Shown: positions 45,072 through 54,190, counted from the stretch's first letter. The stretch is 64,000 nt of DNA from Pararhodonellum marinum (GCF_015354735.1 NZ_JACEFJ010000002.1:698788-762787), one strand, 5' to 3'. The notes: generated from the sequence alone by a model not told the origin. Translations and numbers: made by a program.

Positions 45072-46862
45072 TTACTCTGCAAACTGCAACCTGACCAAAT
45101 TGGCATAGAAGCCGTTTTCCTGAGCAGCGAGCCAATCGTGGCTGCCTTCTTCTACAATTTTTCCTTCCTGAAGTACATAGATGCGGTCAACCTTTCGGAT
45201 GGTTGCCAATCGGTGGGCAATGATGATGGTGGTCCTGTTTTTCATCAATACGTCCAAGGCTTCCTGTACCAAAGCCTCTGATTCGGCATCGAGAGATGAA
45301 GTGGCTTCGTCCAGAATTAGAATCGCTGGATCTTTCAATATGGCGCGTGCTATAGCCACCCTTTGTCTTTGCCCTCCAGACAATTTCACTCCCCGTTCTC
45401 CGACAAGCGTATCCAATCCTTCTGGAAATTTTTTGATAAACCTCCAGGCATTGGCTTTTTTGGCTGCCAGAATGATTTCTTCTTCAGTGGCATCCGGCTT
45501 AGCATAAGCAATGTTTTCCCTGATGCTTCCCCCAAAAAGAAGCACCTCTTGGGGTACAATGCCAATCTGCGATCTTAATTGCTGCAAGTTCCAATCCTGA
45601 ATGGGCTTTTGGTCAATCAGAATTTGACCTTTTTGTATGTCATAGAACTTAAGCAACAGCTGGATGATGGTGGATTTACCCGCTCCGGAATGGCCGGCAA
45701 GAGCGATCTTCTCTCCCGCCCTGACATGGAAACTGATGTCATTCAAAACCGCAATTTCAGCTCTTGTAGGATAGGTAAAGGCAACCTCATGAAATTGGAT
45801 CGCCCCTTCTACTTTGACTTTCTGAACAGGTTTCAGCGCCTCCTCAGGGGTTTCCCCCATGATTTCGAGCACCCTTTCGGAAGCACCAATTGCTTTCTGT
45901 AGTTGGCCATAAATGTCTCCTAGACCTGCGATAGAGCCGCCAATAAAAGTGGTGTAGAGGACGAAAGAAACCAAATTGCCCACGCTCATTTCCCCCGACC
46001 CTACCAAGGAAGCACCATACCACATCACCGCTACGATGCCGCCAAACAAGGCGAAGATGATAAAGGAAATAAAGGCCCCTCGGTAGGTGGCCGCTTTCAG
46101 GGCTACTTTGACCACCCTATTCAGACCTTTGCCATACCTTGCAGCTTCAAAGGCTTCCCCGGTAAACGATTTGACGGTCATGATGGATTGAAGGGTCTCT
46201 TCTACTATTACATTGGCGGAGGCCAATTCATCTTGGGTGGCTTTGGAAAGTTTGCGGATGAATTTTCCGAAAACCATGGCAATGATGACCAGGACCGGGA
46301 AAGTGGCCAGCATAAATAAGGTCAATTTTGGCGTCATGACAAAGAGTACCGCTACACCGGCTACAAGTGTAATGATTTGGCGAAACAATTCTGCCAGTGT
46401 CACTGAAAAAGTGTCCTGAAGCATGCTGACATCCGAAGTGATTCTACTGATGAGTTCTCCGGTTCTTCTTCTGTCAAAAAAAGACATAGGCAGGTGGACC
46501 AGTCGATGGTACAAAGCATGCCGGATATCCCGCATGGATTTTTCACTGACTACTGCAAAAAGCCAAACTCTAAAGAAAGAAAATATACTTTGCACCAAAA
46601 GGATGCCCAAAAGCATCAGGGCAATCCCATTGATGTCATTGAAAAGCCATGGCTCTCCTTGTGCAGTATCTATCAGTTTGCCGGCGACATATGGGAAGGC
46701 CAATAAGGTAAGGCTGGACAAAAGCAGAAATAAGAGACCTAATAAAAAAGGAGTCTTATAAGGCCAAACAAAACGGAATATACCGCTTAGCTTTCCTAAA
46801 TTTTCCTTATTTAACTTTCTTTTTTCATGCGTTTCGAGTCCAACACCTCTTTTTTTCGCCAT
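45072..46862 (-). CDS. ABC exporter, fused permease/ATPase (MsbA-like)
   Basis: The 596-residue half-transporter joins a six-helix membrane domain (about 30-310) to an ABC ATPase. The ATPase shows Walker A GHSGAGKST (about 388-396), the signature LSGGQRQRVAIARA (about 492-505), Walker B ILILDEATSSLD and the H-loop IIIAHRLATI. Such homodimers export lipids, drugs or peptides; it could be MsbA-like but substrate cannot be assigned. It stands alone and is convergent with the M1 peptidase gene. Confidence 0.9.
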   Translation of the reverse strand: MAKKRGVGLETHEKRKLNKENLGKLSGIFRFVWPYKTPFLLGLLFLLLSSLTLLAFPYVAGKLIDTAQGEPWLFNDINGIALMLLGILLVQSIFSFFRVWLFAVVSEKSMRDIRHALYHRLVHLPMSFFDRRRTGELISRITSDVSMLQDTFSVTLAELFRQIITLVAGVAVLFVMTPKLTLFMLATFPVLVIIAMVFGKFIRKLSKATQDELASANVIVEETLQSIMTVKSFTGEAFEAARYGKGLNRVVKVALKAATYRGAFISFIIFALFGGIVAVMWYGASLVGSGEMSVGNLVSFVLYTTFIGGSIAGLGDIYGQLQKAIGASERVLEIMGETPEEALKPVQKVKVEGAIQFHEVAFTYPTRAEIAVLNDISFHVRAGEKIALAGHSGAGKSTIIQLLLKFYDIQKGQILIDQKPIQDWNLQQLRSQIGIVPQEVLLFGGSIRENIAYAKPDATEEEIILAAKKANAWRFIKKFPEGLDTLVGERGVKLSGGQRQRVAIARAILKDPAILILDEATSSLDAESEALVQEALDVLMKNRTTIIIAHRLATIRKVDRIYVLQEGKIVEEGSHDWLAAQENGFYANLVRLQFAE

Positions 46863-46888
46863 TTCAAACTGTTTTATTTTTTCGCCTA

Positions 46889-46896
46889 CAAATGTA
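46889..46896 (-). promoter_or_regulatory. Perfect -7 box (TACATTTG) before the ABC exporter gene
   Basis: TACATTTG on the minus strand matches TAnnTTTG. The predicted transcript would have a leader of about 20 bases. I see no TTG at the expected -33 position. Confidence 0.4.
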
Positions 46897-46931
46897 AACT
46901 TTTTAAACCACTTAATATAACCTCAGGGTAC

Positions 46932-47312
46932 TTATGGTGTTTTCTTTTGACTTGAAAATACTTTCCCAACACGTCGGAAAAAAAGTTTTTCCTTTTCCCA
47001 AAAAAAGTGGAATTGACCAAGGAGAAAACCATAAAAAAGCAAAATCAACTGGTATAAGGGCAAAACAAAAATCAAGTAGAGAACCGTCTTCCAGAATCCA
47101 CCTTTTTCTAAGCTGATGCCCAAAAAATCAAACAGAGGTTTTTTGATAAACAACACGGTAAATCCAGTTAAGGCAAATACCAAAAGGACAAGGACAACTT
47201 GCCAAATACTCTTCAATTGCCACTTGCTGCGTAGCTTTTGCAGAAAGCCTGACTTTGGAGTTGATTCTTTTTGCATAGGCGAAGATGCAACTTTTTGGCG
47301 TTTTTCCCACAT
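46932..47312 (-). CDS. DUF6787-like membrane protein
   Basis: The 126-residue protein has two membrane helices (about residues 38-56 and 75-98) and the terminal pattern GQFHFFWEKEKLFFRRVGKVF, which resembles the Bacteroidota DUF6787 family (compare the FWxxEK motif near the C-terminus). The N-terminal 25 residues are polar. The function is unknown. It lies between the ABC exporter and the ATPase gene, and is divergent from the latter. Confidence 0.6.
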   Translation of the reverse strand: MWEKRQKVASSPMQKESTPKSGFLQKLRSKWQLKSIWQVVLVLLVFALTGFTVLFIKKPLFDFLGISLEKGGFWKTVLYLIFVLPLYQLILLFYGFLLGQFHFFWEKEKLFFRRVGKVFSSQKKTP

Positions 47313-47371
47313 GGTTTTTCTTTACAATTCCAGTTTAATATTTAGGTGAAAAATTTGAAATTGAATTTAAA

Positions 47372-47416
47372 TTACGTACTTTCCGTAACGGAATATCCAT
47401 TACGGAAAATACGTAA
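47372..47416. repeat. 45-bp inverted repeat (TTACGTA...TACGTAA) before an ATPase gene
   Basis: Two 17-base arms, TTACGTACTTTCCGTAA (47372-47388) and TTACGGAAAATACGTAA (47400-47416), are inverted copies with one mismatch around an 11-base spacer. A nested CCGTAACGG and a further TTTACGAA lie within or next to it, so several TTACG-type half sites are packed into about 60 bases. There is no T run, so it is not a terminator. It lies 40 bases before the ATPase start and could be an operator, a hairpin or a small mobile repeat. Confidence 0.75.
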
Positions 47417-47455
47417 CGCCATTTACGAATAAAGTTATTTTTAAGAAATTGGAAG

Positions 47456-48577
47456 GTGAAAAAAGTCGTTAATCCATTTGTTCTTCAAGCTTTTAGAGGC
47501 AAAAAGTACTTCTGTAACCGCCTGGAAGAAATTCAATCTCTGCATAACCATGTTCAAAATGGAAGAAATATTGTTTTATTTTCATGGAGACGGATGGGTA
47601 AAACCGCGCTGATCAAAGGATTCTTTGAGGAAGTAGAAGAAGAAAAAGAGACAGAAACGATCTTTGTCGATTTACTTCCGACTCAAGACATGGCTGGTGC
47701 GATCAAAGCCATCACCATAGCCATTTATGAAAAATTCGGGAAGACGCAGAGCGGCTTGTCCGCTACATTGCAACGGCTTCTCGCCATGGTTGGGGCAACA
47801 TTAAGCTTTGATCCTTTTTCGGGAAACCCAGAAATCAGTTTAGGCCTAAGAAAGCCGGAATTCAATGTACAGTCACTACAGGTATTGGGTGAATTTTTGA
47901 GGGATAGAAAGAAAAATATCATCCTCGCCTTGGATGAATTCCAGCAGGTTATTTATTATCCCGGCCAGGAAGCTGAAGCTCAGTTTAGGTCATGGGTGGA
48001 GGATTTCCCAGAAATAAGATTTATATTTTCAGGAAGCCACCGGGGTATGATGCAGGCCATGTTTGTAGAAAAAAACAGACCTTTTTACCAGAGTGCCCAA
48101 TTGATGGCCCTGGATTCCATTCCTTTGGAAAGCTATTCAAGCTTCATCAAAAAGCATTTTAACCAAAATCAGAAAACCATCAAGAATAGTTTGATAGAAA
48201 AAATTTACGAGTGGTCAAGGGGACAAACCTACACTGTGCAACTGATCTGTAATCACCTTTACAGTCAATTTGACCAGGTCAAAGAAGAGGCTTTGAATAC
48301 AGTTATTTATCAGATTCTGGACCAGCACCAATCCATTTTCAGCAATTTCCCCAAGCTGCTGACCCATGTGCAGTGGCAGCTCTTGAAATCCATTGCCAAA
48401 GCAGAGCCTCTTAAAAATCCCACAGGTAAAGATTTTATTCAAACTTATCAGCTCGGAGCTGCCAGTACGGTCAGTACAGCTTTAAAAGCTTTGGAGCAAA
48501 AAGAATTGGTCATAAGGGATGGGGATCATTACCTCGTCCACGATGTTTTGTTGGCCAGGTGGATGCAGCGCCTCTGA
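47456..48577 (+). CDS. Orphan AAA/STAND-like ATPase with C-terminal winged helix
   Basis: The 373-residue protein belongs to the archaeal-type ATPase group of P-loop NTPases found in many Bacteroidota. It shows the N-terminal FCNRLEEI segment, a Walker A-like FSWRRMGKT (42-50, with Lys49-Thr50), Walker B IILALDEFQQ (Asp160-Glu161) and the sensor FIFSGSHRG (189-197). The C-terminus (about 300-373) looks like a winged helix. No partner gene is attached. The start is GTG 47456, just after the inverted repeat. A role in regulation or defence is possible but not shown. Confidence 0.75.
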   Translation: MKKVVNPFVLQAFRGKKYFCNRLEEIQSLHNHVQNGRNIVLFSWRRMGKTALIKGFFEEVEEEKETETIFVDLLPTQDMAGAIKAITIAIYEKFGKTQSGLSATLQRLLAMVGATLSFDPFSGNPEISLGLRKPEFNVQSLQVLGEFLRDRKKNIILALDEFQQVIYYPGQEAEAQFRSWVEDFPEIRFIFSGSHRGMMQAMFVEKNRPFYQSAQLMALDSIPLESYSSFIKKHFNQNQKTIKNSLIEKIYEWSRGQTYTVQLICNHLYSQFDQVKEEALNTVIYQILDQHQSIFSNFPKLLTHVQWQLLKSIAKAEPLKNPTGKDFIQTYQLGAASTVSTALKALEQKELVIRDGDHYLVHDVLLARWMQRL

Positions 48578-48605
48578 AGCGCCAATCCCCTGACCATTTC
48601 CCAAA

Positions 48606-48638
48606 AAGGCTCAACAATTTGATGTTTAGCCTTACTTT
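48606..48638. terminator. Possible bidirectional terminator between ATPase and aspartate kinase
   Basis: AAGGCT (48606-48611) can pair with AGCCTT (48628-48633), with A-rich sequence on the left and ACTTTTT on the right. The stem is short, and the right end touches the convergent aspartate kinase stop, so it is a moderate candidate. Confidence 0.4.
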
Positions 48639-49958
48639 TTACCAGATAAATAATCCTTCATTCAAACTTTTTAAAGCTTGATTTTTTAAGGAGGCATCTA
48701 TCAAAATGGAGACATTGTGACGGCTTCCACCATAGGAAACCATTCTTAAGGGAAATTCATTCAAAGCATCCATGATGGTTTTGATGCTCCCTTTGGTCTC
48801 AGCTACCTGATGGCCTACGATACAGATGATGGTTTGGTTTTCATCCACCTCCACGATTCCGAACTGCTCCAATTCCTGTTTGATTTCTTCAAGGTGTGAG
48901 GTGTCATCTATGGTCAGTGAGACGGCAACCTCAGAGGTGGTAATCATATCAATGGGGGTGCGGTACTTTTCAAAGATTTCAAAAACCCTTCTTAAAAAAC
49001 CATAGGCCAAAAGCATCCGACTGGATTTGATTTTGATCGCGGTGATGCCATCTTTGGCAGCGAGTGCCTTCACACCCGTGGTAGTTTCTTTGGCAGTAAT
49101 GGTGGTGCCTGGAGCGTCAGGTTCCATGGTATTGAGCAGCTTGACGGGAACATTGTACATTTGGGCTGGCCATATGGAAGCTGGGTGAAGGATTTTAGCT
49201 CCGAAGTAGGCCAACTCTGCCGCTTCATCAAAGGACAAGGCAGCTATGGGCCGGGTTTTGTCCACGATCCGTGGGTCATTGTTGTGCATGCCATCTATGT
49301 CCGTCCATATCTCAATGAGGTCTGTCCCTAGGGCTGCCCCGATTAGGGAGGCTGTATAGTCACTGCCGCCTCTTTTGAGGTTATCAACTTCTTTCCGGTG
49401 GTTTTTGCAAATGTATCCTTGGGTTACAAAAATCTGGTTTTCGGGATGTTCCGCCAAAATGGATTTCAATTTTTCCCCTATTTTCAAAAGTTCCGGTTCC
49501 TGATTTTCATCAATACTCATAAAATCCAATGCAGATAAAAAGACCGCAGGAATCTGTAATTCTTCCAACAAAGTAAAAAATAATTTGGTAGATAGCAGTT
49601 CGCCCTGCGCCAGAATATCCCTGTTTATGGCTTCATTAAAAGAAATTTTCAGAATGATGTTAAGGAATTCAAAATGTTCCTTTATGATATTTTCGGCTTT
49701 CACAAGCGTATCATCCTGCTTTAGCAAATCCTTATAGAATTGAAGATAATGGGCATGAAGGGCATCTATTCTATTTTTCGCCAGGTCTTTATCTGCTTCA
49801 GCCAGCGCCTCACCTATCCCTACCAAGGCATTGGTGGTGCCGGAAAGGGCGGAAAGGACCACGATTTTTCTTTCAGGGTCTCGTGTGATCAGATCTTTTA
49901 CCTGATGCATGCGGTCGGGTCTTCCCACAGAAGTCCCTCCAAATTTCATGATTTTCAT
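48639..49958 (-). CDS. lysC: Aspartate kinase
   Basis: Aspartate kinase catalyses the first step of lysine, threonine and methionine synthesis. The 439-residue protein has the N-terminal KFGGTSVG (5-12), the catalytic region with GGSDYTASLIGAALG and WTDIDG, and two C-terminal ACT domains (about 300-439; IKSSRMLLAYGFLRRVFEIF and VEVDENQTIICIVG) for feedback control. The length is that of a monofunctional enzyme, not a fused kinase/dehydrogenase. Lumazine synthase lies 88 bases upstream on the same strand. Confidence 0.93.
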   Translation of the reverse strand: MKIMKFGGTSVGRPDRMHQVKDLITRDPERKIVVLSALSGTTNALVGIGEALAEADKDLAKNRIDALHAHYLQFYKDLLKQDDTLVKAENIIKEHFEFLNIILKISFNEAINRDILAQGELLSTKLFFTLLEELQIPAVFLSALDFMSIDENQEPELLKIGEKLKSILAEHPENQIFVTQGYICKNHRKEVDNLKRGGSDYTASLIGAALGTDLIEIWTDIDGMHNNDPRIVDKTRPIAALSFDEAAELAYFGAKILHPASIWPAQMYNVPVKLLNTMEPDAPGTTITAKETTTGVKALAAKDGITAIKIKSSRMLLAYGFLRRVFEIFEKYRTPIDMITTSEVAVSLTIDDTSHLEEIKQELEQFGIVEVDENQTIICIVGHQVAETKGSIKTIMDALNEFPLRMVSYGGSRHNVSILIDASLKNQALKSLNEGLFIW

Positions 49959-50046
49959 GTGATGGATGTGGTTTTATAGGTTTGATGGTAAATTCTGAAT
50001 AAAAGTTAAGCTGGAGCGAGGCAACAACTCCTCAAAATTGCTGGGC

Positions 50047-50523
50047 TTAAAACCCTAACATTTTGATCGCTGTGATGGCTGCTTCATCACCTTTGTTCCC
50101 ATGCTTGCCACCTGCCCGGTCCAGTCCCTGCTGTTGGGTATCGGGCGTGAGTACCCCAAAAATAACCGGCTTGTTAAATTTAAGGCCTACCTGGGTAATG
50201 CCATGCGCTACTGCATCGCAGATAAAATCAAAATGCCTGGTTTCTCCCTGAACCACACAGCCCAGGCAAATTACGGCATCAATCTCACTGCGTTCTGCCA
50301 TCCATTGGGCAGCAAGGGGAAGCTCAAAAGAGCCGGGTACATTTTTTCGGTAAAGGTTTTCCTTTTTGGCGCCATGCTTCAGCAAAGTTTCCAAAGCTGC
50401 ACTATACAAGGATTCGGTGATGGTATCATTCCATTCTGATACCACCAGAGCAATTTTCTTTTTGCTGATATTGATGATGTTGTTGTCTGAATGCTGACTC
50501 AGGTTTTTCAGGGAGGTAGCCAT
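50047..50523 (-). CDS. ribH: 6,7-dimethyl-8-ribityllumazine synthase
   Basis: RibH makes the riboflavin precursor lumazine. The 158-residue protein has the substrate-binding SEWN near 29-32, PGSFELPLAAQWMAE, LGCVVQGETRHFDFICDAVAHGI with the catalytic His97 and the C-terminal FGVLTPDT and NKGDEAAITAIKM motifs. No other riboflavin gene is nearby. It is the middle gene of a TPR - ribH - lysC stretch on the minus strand, but a terminator hairpin separates it from the TPR gene. Confidence 0.95.
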   Translation of the reverse strand: MATSLKNLSQHSDNNIINISKKKIALVVSEWNDTITESLYSAALETLLKHGAKKENLYRKNVPGSFELPLAAQWMAERSEIDAVICLGCVVQGETRHFDFICDAVAHGITQVGLKFNKPVIFGVLTPDTQQQGLDRAGGKHGNKGDEAAITAIKMLGF

Positions 50524-50550
50524 GATTTATGTGGTTTTTAGGATACAACA

Positions 50551-50584
50551 AAAAAAGAGTAAGACGAAGGCCTTACTCTTTTTT
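50551..50584 (-). terminator. Intrinsic terminator between the TPR gene and ribH
   Basis: Perfect 13-base arms, AAAAAAGAGTAAG and CTTACTCTTTTTT, with an eight-base loop. It has terminal A and T tracts on both sides and so works on either strand; it most likely ends the TPR transcript, upstream of ribH. Confidence 0.85.
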
Positions 50585-50603
50585 TAATGCAGATCGTAAC
50601 GCA

Positions 50604-51323
50604 TTAGTTTGAAGCAAGGCCTTCCAGGCGAGCTTTATGCTTTCGTGCTGCGGTAAATTCGTATGATTCAAAGTATTCTTGTTCGATTCTTCCATAAGCC
50701 TCGATGGCCTTATTCAGTTGGCCAGCTTCTTCATATGCCACTGCCAATTTCATGAGGTAACGGGGCGTAAAGAATTTATTGGGTCTGTATTTGGCTGCTT
50801 TGTCATAATTGCTGATGGCCTTGTCTATGTTCTTCAATTCAAAATAGGCATCACCAATAAGTGCATAGGCCTTGGCTTGGACAAAATAATCATCAGAGGA
50901 GAATTTCTCCAGGTGATCCACTGCTTTTTGGAACTCTCTTTCAGAAAGGTAGATAGAACCCAAATAGTAATGGGATAAATTGGCCGCATCGGTTCCTTTG
51001 TATCGATTGATAATATCTAAAAAGCCGGGGTTGGATCCGTCACCGTTGATGGCAAACTCCAAACTGTCCTGTTCATAATAGTACACCGCTTGGAACATTT
51101 CCGCCTGGGCCGTCTTGTTTTTGTTTTGTCTGTCAATTTGGAAATAAAGTATTCCCGCTATCACCAAGATGAGGGCGATGATCGCCCCACCAACTATTTT
51201 GGAATTTTTCTTGATGAACAACTCACCCCGCTGCAGTCTGTCCGCGATTTCTTCGGGATTCTCCAACAACTCATTTCCTTTCTCTACTTGAGCTTTTTTT
51301 GCTCTGGTAACCTTTTTTGCCAT
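50604..51323 (-). CDS. TPR-repeat inner-membrane protein
   Basis: The 239-residue protein has a polar N-terminus, one membrane helix (about residues 44-62, GGAIIALILVIAGILYFQI) and tetratricopeptide repeats from about 95 to 235 (for example AKAYALIGDAYFELKNIDKAISNYDKAAKYRPN). The layout resembles YfgM-like proteins that scaffold envelope complexes. In Bacteroidota it commonly neighbours ribH and recF, as here. I chose the start at 51323 (MAKKVTRAK). Confidence 0.82.
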   Translation of the reverse strand: MAKKVTRAKKAQVEKGNELLENPEEIADRLQRGELFIKKNSKIVGGAIIALILVIAGILYFQIDRQNKNKTAQAEMFQAVYYYEQDSLEFAINGDGSNPGFLDIINRYKGTDAANLSHYYLGSIYLSEREFQKAVDHLEKFSSDDYFVQAKAYALIGDAYFELKNIDKAISNYDKAAKYRPNKFFTPRYLMKLAVAYEEAGQLNKAIEAYGRIEQEYFESYEFTAARKHKARLEGLASN

Positions 51324-51342
51324 TTCTATCAAATTTCAGCCG

Positions 51343-51372
51343 CAAAGATAACGGTTTTCCTTAATTCACAAA
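51343..51372 (-). promoter_or_regulatory. Promoter (TTTG-N18-TATCTTTG) of the TPR gene
   Basis: On the minus strand TTTG (51369-51372) and a perfect -7 box TATCTTTG (51343-51350) are separated by 18 bases, matching the Bacteroidota sigma-A consensus. The leader would be about a dozen bases. Confidence 0.6.
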
Positions 51373-51425
51373 TAAAAAAGAAGTCAGCCACCTGTTTCCG
51401 GTACCAGAAAGGGTGACTGACTTCT
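51371..51425 (-). terminator. Intrinsic terminator after pdhA
   Basis: AGAAGTCAGCCACC (51379-51392) pairs with GGGTGACTGACTTCT (51411-51425), with one mismatch, and on the minus strand is followed by CTTTTTTATT. It ends the pdhA transcript just before the TPR promoter. Confidence 0.85.
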
Positions 51426-51440
51426 CGGTTTTCAAATTTT

Positions 51441-52460
51441 TTATTCCATTATAAATGGATAATCCTCCTGCACATATACATCTTCAAAAGCCGCTTTTCC
51501 ATCAGGCCAAGGCGACTCCTCAGCAAACTTCACAGCATCTTCTACTTGTTTTTTTACTTTTTTGTTGATTTCTTCAATCTCTTCGGCGGTTAAGATATTG
51601 TTGTCCTCAATGGTTTTCTTTACCTGCTCGATTGGATCTCTTTGCTTGTATTCTTCTACTTCTTCTCTTGTTCTGTATTTTTGAGGATCAGACATGGAAT
51701 GGCCTTTGTATCGGTAGGTCCTGAATTCCAATAGTGTAGGACCATCCCCTTTTCTGGCTCTTTCGGCGGCTTCAGCCACTGCTTCATGAACCGCTTCCAC
51801 ATCCATGGCATCCACGGCAAAGCTAGGCATGTCATAGGATTCTCCTAATGTGGACAGATCTTCCACATTGGAAGAACGCCTTACGGCAGTACCCATGGCA
51901 TAGCCATTGTTTTCGATTACAAATATGACCGGGGTCTTATACAGCATGGCCAAGTTTAAGGCTTCATGGAATGCGCCCTGACGGACAGCACCATCTCCCA
52001 TGTAGCACATGCAAAGGTTTTTGGTTCCTTTGTATTTTTCGGCAAAACCGATTCCAAGACCCAGTGGTATCTGAGCACCCACAATTCCGTGGCCTCCAAT
52101 AAAATTGACAGATTTGTCAAAAATATGCATGGACCCACCCTTTCCTTTTGAAGCGCCGGTGGCTTTTCCATATAGTTCTGCCATCACTGCCCCTGGATCA
52201 GTGCCTAGTCCAAGTGGATGGGCATGGTCACGGTAAGCAGTGATCCATTTGTCATCCTTGGTAAGGGCCGAAATGGCACCGGAGGCACAGGCTTCCTGAC
52301 CAATATACAAATGACAGAATCCCCTGATTTTTTGCTGACCATACAGTTGGCCTGCTTTTTCCTCAAACCTTCTCATAAGCAACATACTTTCGTACCAGAA
52401 AGTATAGGTCTCTTTTGAGTATTTCACTTTAGCTTTTGTGGTCGAACTCTTCTTTGCCAT
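51441..52460 (-). CDS. pdhA: Pyruvate dehydrogenase E1 component, alpha subunit
   Basis: The E1 alpha subunit binds thiamine diphosphate and starts oxidative decarboxylation of pyruvate. The 339-residue protein has the family sequence GHGIVGAQIPLGLGIGFAEKY, the TPP motif GDGAVRQGAFHEALNLAML with IENNGYAMGTAVRRSS, and the phosphorylation-loop-like RYKGHSMSDPQKYRTREEVE. The beta subunit gene is not adjacent, so the complex is encoded in pieces. A promoter lies upstream and a strong terminator follows. Confidence 0.93.
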   Translation of the reverse strand: MAKKSSTTKAKVKYSKETYTFWYESMLLMRRFEEKAGQLYGQQKIRGFCHLYIGQEACASGAISALTKDDKWITAYRDHAHPLGLGTDPGAVMAELYGKATGASKGKGGSMHIFDKSVNFIGGHGIVGAQIPLGLGIGFAEKYKGTKNLCMCYMGDGAVRQGAFHEALNLAMLYKTPVIFVIENNGYAMGTAVRRSSNVEDLSTLGESYDMPSFAVDAMDVEAVHEAVAEAAERARKGDGPTLLEFRTYRYKGHSMSDPQKYRTREEVEEYKQRDPIEQVKKTIEDNNILTAEEIEEINKKVKKQVEDAVKFAEESPWPDGKAAFEDVYVQEDYPFIME

Positions 52461-52493
52461 CGAGTATTGTTTAAATATGCTAACTTAGGGCTT

Positions 52494-52521
52494 CAAATAT
52501 AGTCAAATCGGCTTAAACAAA
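52494..52521 (-). promoter_or_regulatory. Promoter (TTTG-N16-TATATTTG) of pdhA
   Basis: On the minus strand TTTG (52518-52521) and a perfect -7 box TATATTTG (52494-52501) lie 16 bases apart. The predicted leader is about 28 bases to the ATG at 52460. The spacing is slightly short but both elements are exact. Confidence 0.6.
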
Positions 52522-52565
52522 TAGCCGGACTGCGAAATTAGTGAAAAACAGTACCTTTTCTAAAC

Positions 52566-53666
52566 ATGTACCTGAAAAATATCCTATTGAACCAATTTAA
52601 AAACCACGCCAAGGTTCAATTTGACTTTTCTCCCGAAATCAACTGTTTTTTAGGCATCAACGGCTCAGGGAAAACCAATTTATTGGATGCCATTCATTAT
52701 CTCTGTCTGACCAAAAGTGCTTTCAATGCTCAGGATAGCCAGAATATTCAACATGAGGGGAGTTTTTTTTCCATAAAGGGTGAATTTGAGCGCAACGATA
52801 AGACAATGGCCGTCCACTGTGTTTTGGAAGAGGGTAAGAAAAAACAGCTTAGCCTGAATGGGAAGGCATATGAAAGAATGAGCGACCACATTGGTCTCAT
52901 TCCCGTTGTGTTGATTGCACCTGATGACACTACTCTGATCAGGGATGGCAGTGAGGAGCGAAGGAAATTTTTTGACAGTATGCTATGCCAATTGGACAAA
53001 AAATACTTACAGCAACTTATTCAATACCAACATGCTTTAAAACAAAGAAACGCCCTGATCAAAGCTTTCAATGAGCAAGCCTATTTTGACAAACTGCAGA
53101 TAGAGCCTTACGACCGCCAACTCGTCAAGTTGGCTAAGGAAATTTTTAAGGCTAGAGATGCTTTTAATGAAAGCTTTGAACCCAAGCTTCAGGAACACTA
53201 TGGGACAATCTCGGGAGACAGAGAAAGGGTTAAAATTCATTACGAAAGTGATTGTAGGGATGAAGGTTTTGAAGCGATTTTCTTGAACAACCACAAAAAA
53301 GATATTCTTTTGAAAAGGACCGGGTTGGGCATCCACAAAGATGATTATCGCTTTGAAATAGATGGGCATCCCATCAAAAAATTTGGTTCGCAGGGTCAAC
53401 AAAAGTCGTTTGTCATCGCGCTTAAGCTTGCCCAGTTTCAATCATTTTTAGACAACAAAAAAGAAAAGCCAATTTTACTTTTGGATGATGTGTTTGACAA
53501 GCTGGATGACTTGCGGATCAGCAAATTGATGGGATTGGTGGCTAAAGGAGACTTTGGTCAGATCTTTATGACTGATGCGCGTCCGGAAAGGTCCAAAAAT
53601 ATTTTGGATGATATCCCAGCTGACAAAAGTTTTTTTGAAATACAACCTACTCTCATACTGGATTGA
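52566..53666 (+). CDS. recF: RecF, DNA replication/repair protein
   Basis: RecF helps load RecA at gaps and restarts stalled replication. The 366-residue protein is a single-chain SMC-like ATPase: Walker A GINGSGKTN (30-38), signature-like FGSQGQQKSFVIALKLAQ near residues 279-297 and Walker B PILLLDDVFDKLDDLR. A start at 52566 gives MYLKNILLNQFKNH, the usual N-terminus. It is divergent from pdhA, and its stop abuts the stop of the convergent doxX gene with no gap. Confidence 0.95.
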   Translation: MYLKNILLNQFKNHAKVQFDFSPEINCFLGINGSGKTNLLDAIHYLCLTKSAFNAQDSQNIQHEGSFFSIKGEFERNDKTMAVHCVLEEGKKKQLSLNGKAYERMSDHIGLIPVVLIAPDDTTLIRDGSEERRKFFDSMLCQLDKKYLQQLIQYQHALKQRNALIKAFNEQAYFDKLQIEPYDRQLVKLAKEIFKARDAFNESFEPKLQEHYGTISGDRERVKIHYESDCRDEGFEAIFLNNHKKDILLKRTGLGIHKDDYRFEIDGHPIKKFGSQGQQKSFVIALKLAQFQSFLDNKKEKPILLLDDVFDKLDDLRISKLMGLVAKGDFGQIFMTDARPERSKNILDDIPADKSFFEIQPTLILD

Positions 53667-54086
53667 TCAGTATTTCTTTGTGGGTTTCACCTGTGCATCC
53701 AGGGAGTACTTACCAGGTCCTGTGAAAAATAGAGTAAGAAAAGCGATCAGGAAAAGCAATGGCAATTCTTGTTTGGAAAAGTTACCCCCGTGTACCATAA
53801 ATGCAGCGGTTACCATTGTTATGATGAGAGGGATTAGGGCCAACCTTGAAAAAAAACCCAAAGCCAATAGAATTGAACAGAAAAACTCAGCGAAAATGGC
53901 CAATACCAAGGAGGTTTGTGTGCCAATTCCAAGTGGATCAGCAAATTTGGTCAGGTTTTCACTGTAATTGGCGATTTTTCCCCAACCGTGTGTTATCATC
54001 AGTCCAGAAGTCCCCAACCTTAAAAGCAATAAACCGAAGTCTGTGGAAAGGGGATTGATGGCAAATATTAGTTTTTTTAACATCAT
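53667..54086 (-). CDS. DoxX family membrane protein
   Basis: DoxX proteins are four-helix membrane proteins of uncertain function, linked in some species to thiosulfate oxidation or redox stress. The 139-residue protein has the family pattern LLLLRLGTSGLMITHGWGKI near residue 20-39, then LVLAIFAEFFCSILLALGFFSRLALIPLIITM and PLLFLIAFLTLFFTGPGKYSLD. It is convergent with recF, ending on the base after its stop codon. Confidence 0.88.
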   Translation of the reverse strand: MMLKKLIFAINPLSTDFGLLLLRLGTSGLMITHGWGKIANYSENLTKFADPLGIGTQTSLVLAIFAEFFCSILLALGFFSRLALIPLIITMVTAAFMVHGGNFSKQELPLLFLIAFLTLFFTGPGKYSLDAQVKPTKKY

Positions 54087-54190
54087 TAGGCAGATTTAGG
54101 CCTCAAAGATCTTATCAAGACAACAAATTTTTGAGGGAAAAAATTGTACTATTAACCAATTTCTTTCTCCATATGGGCTTTACGCTGTTC

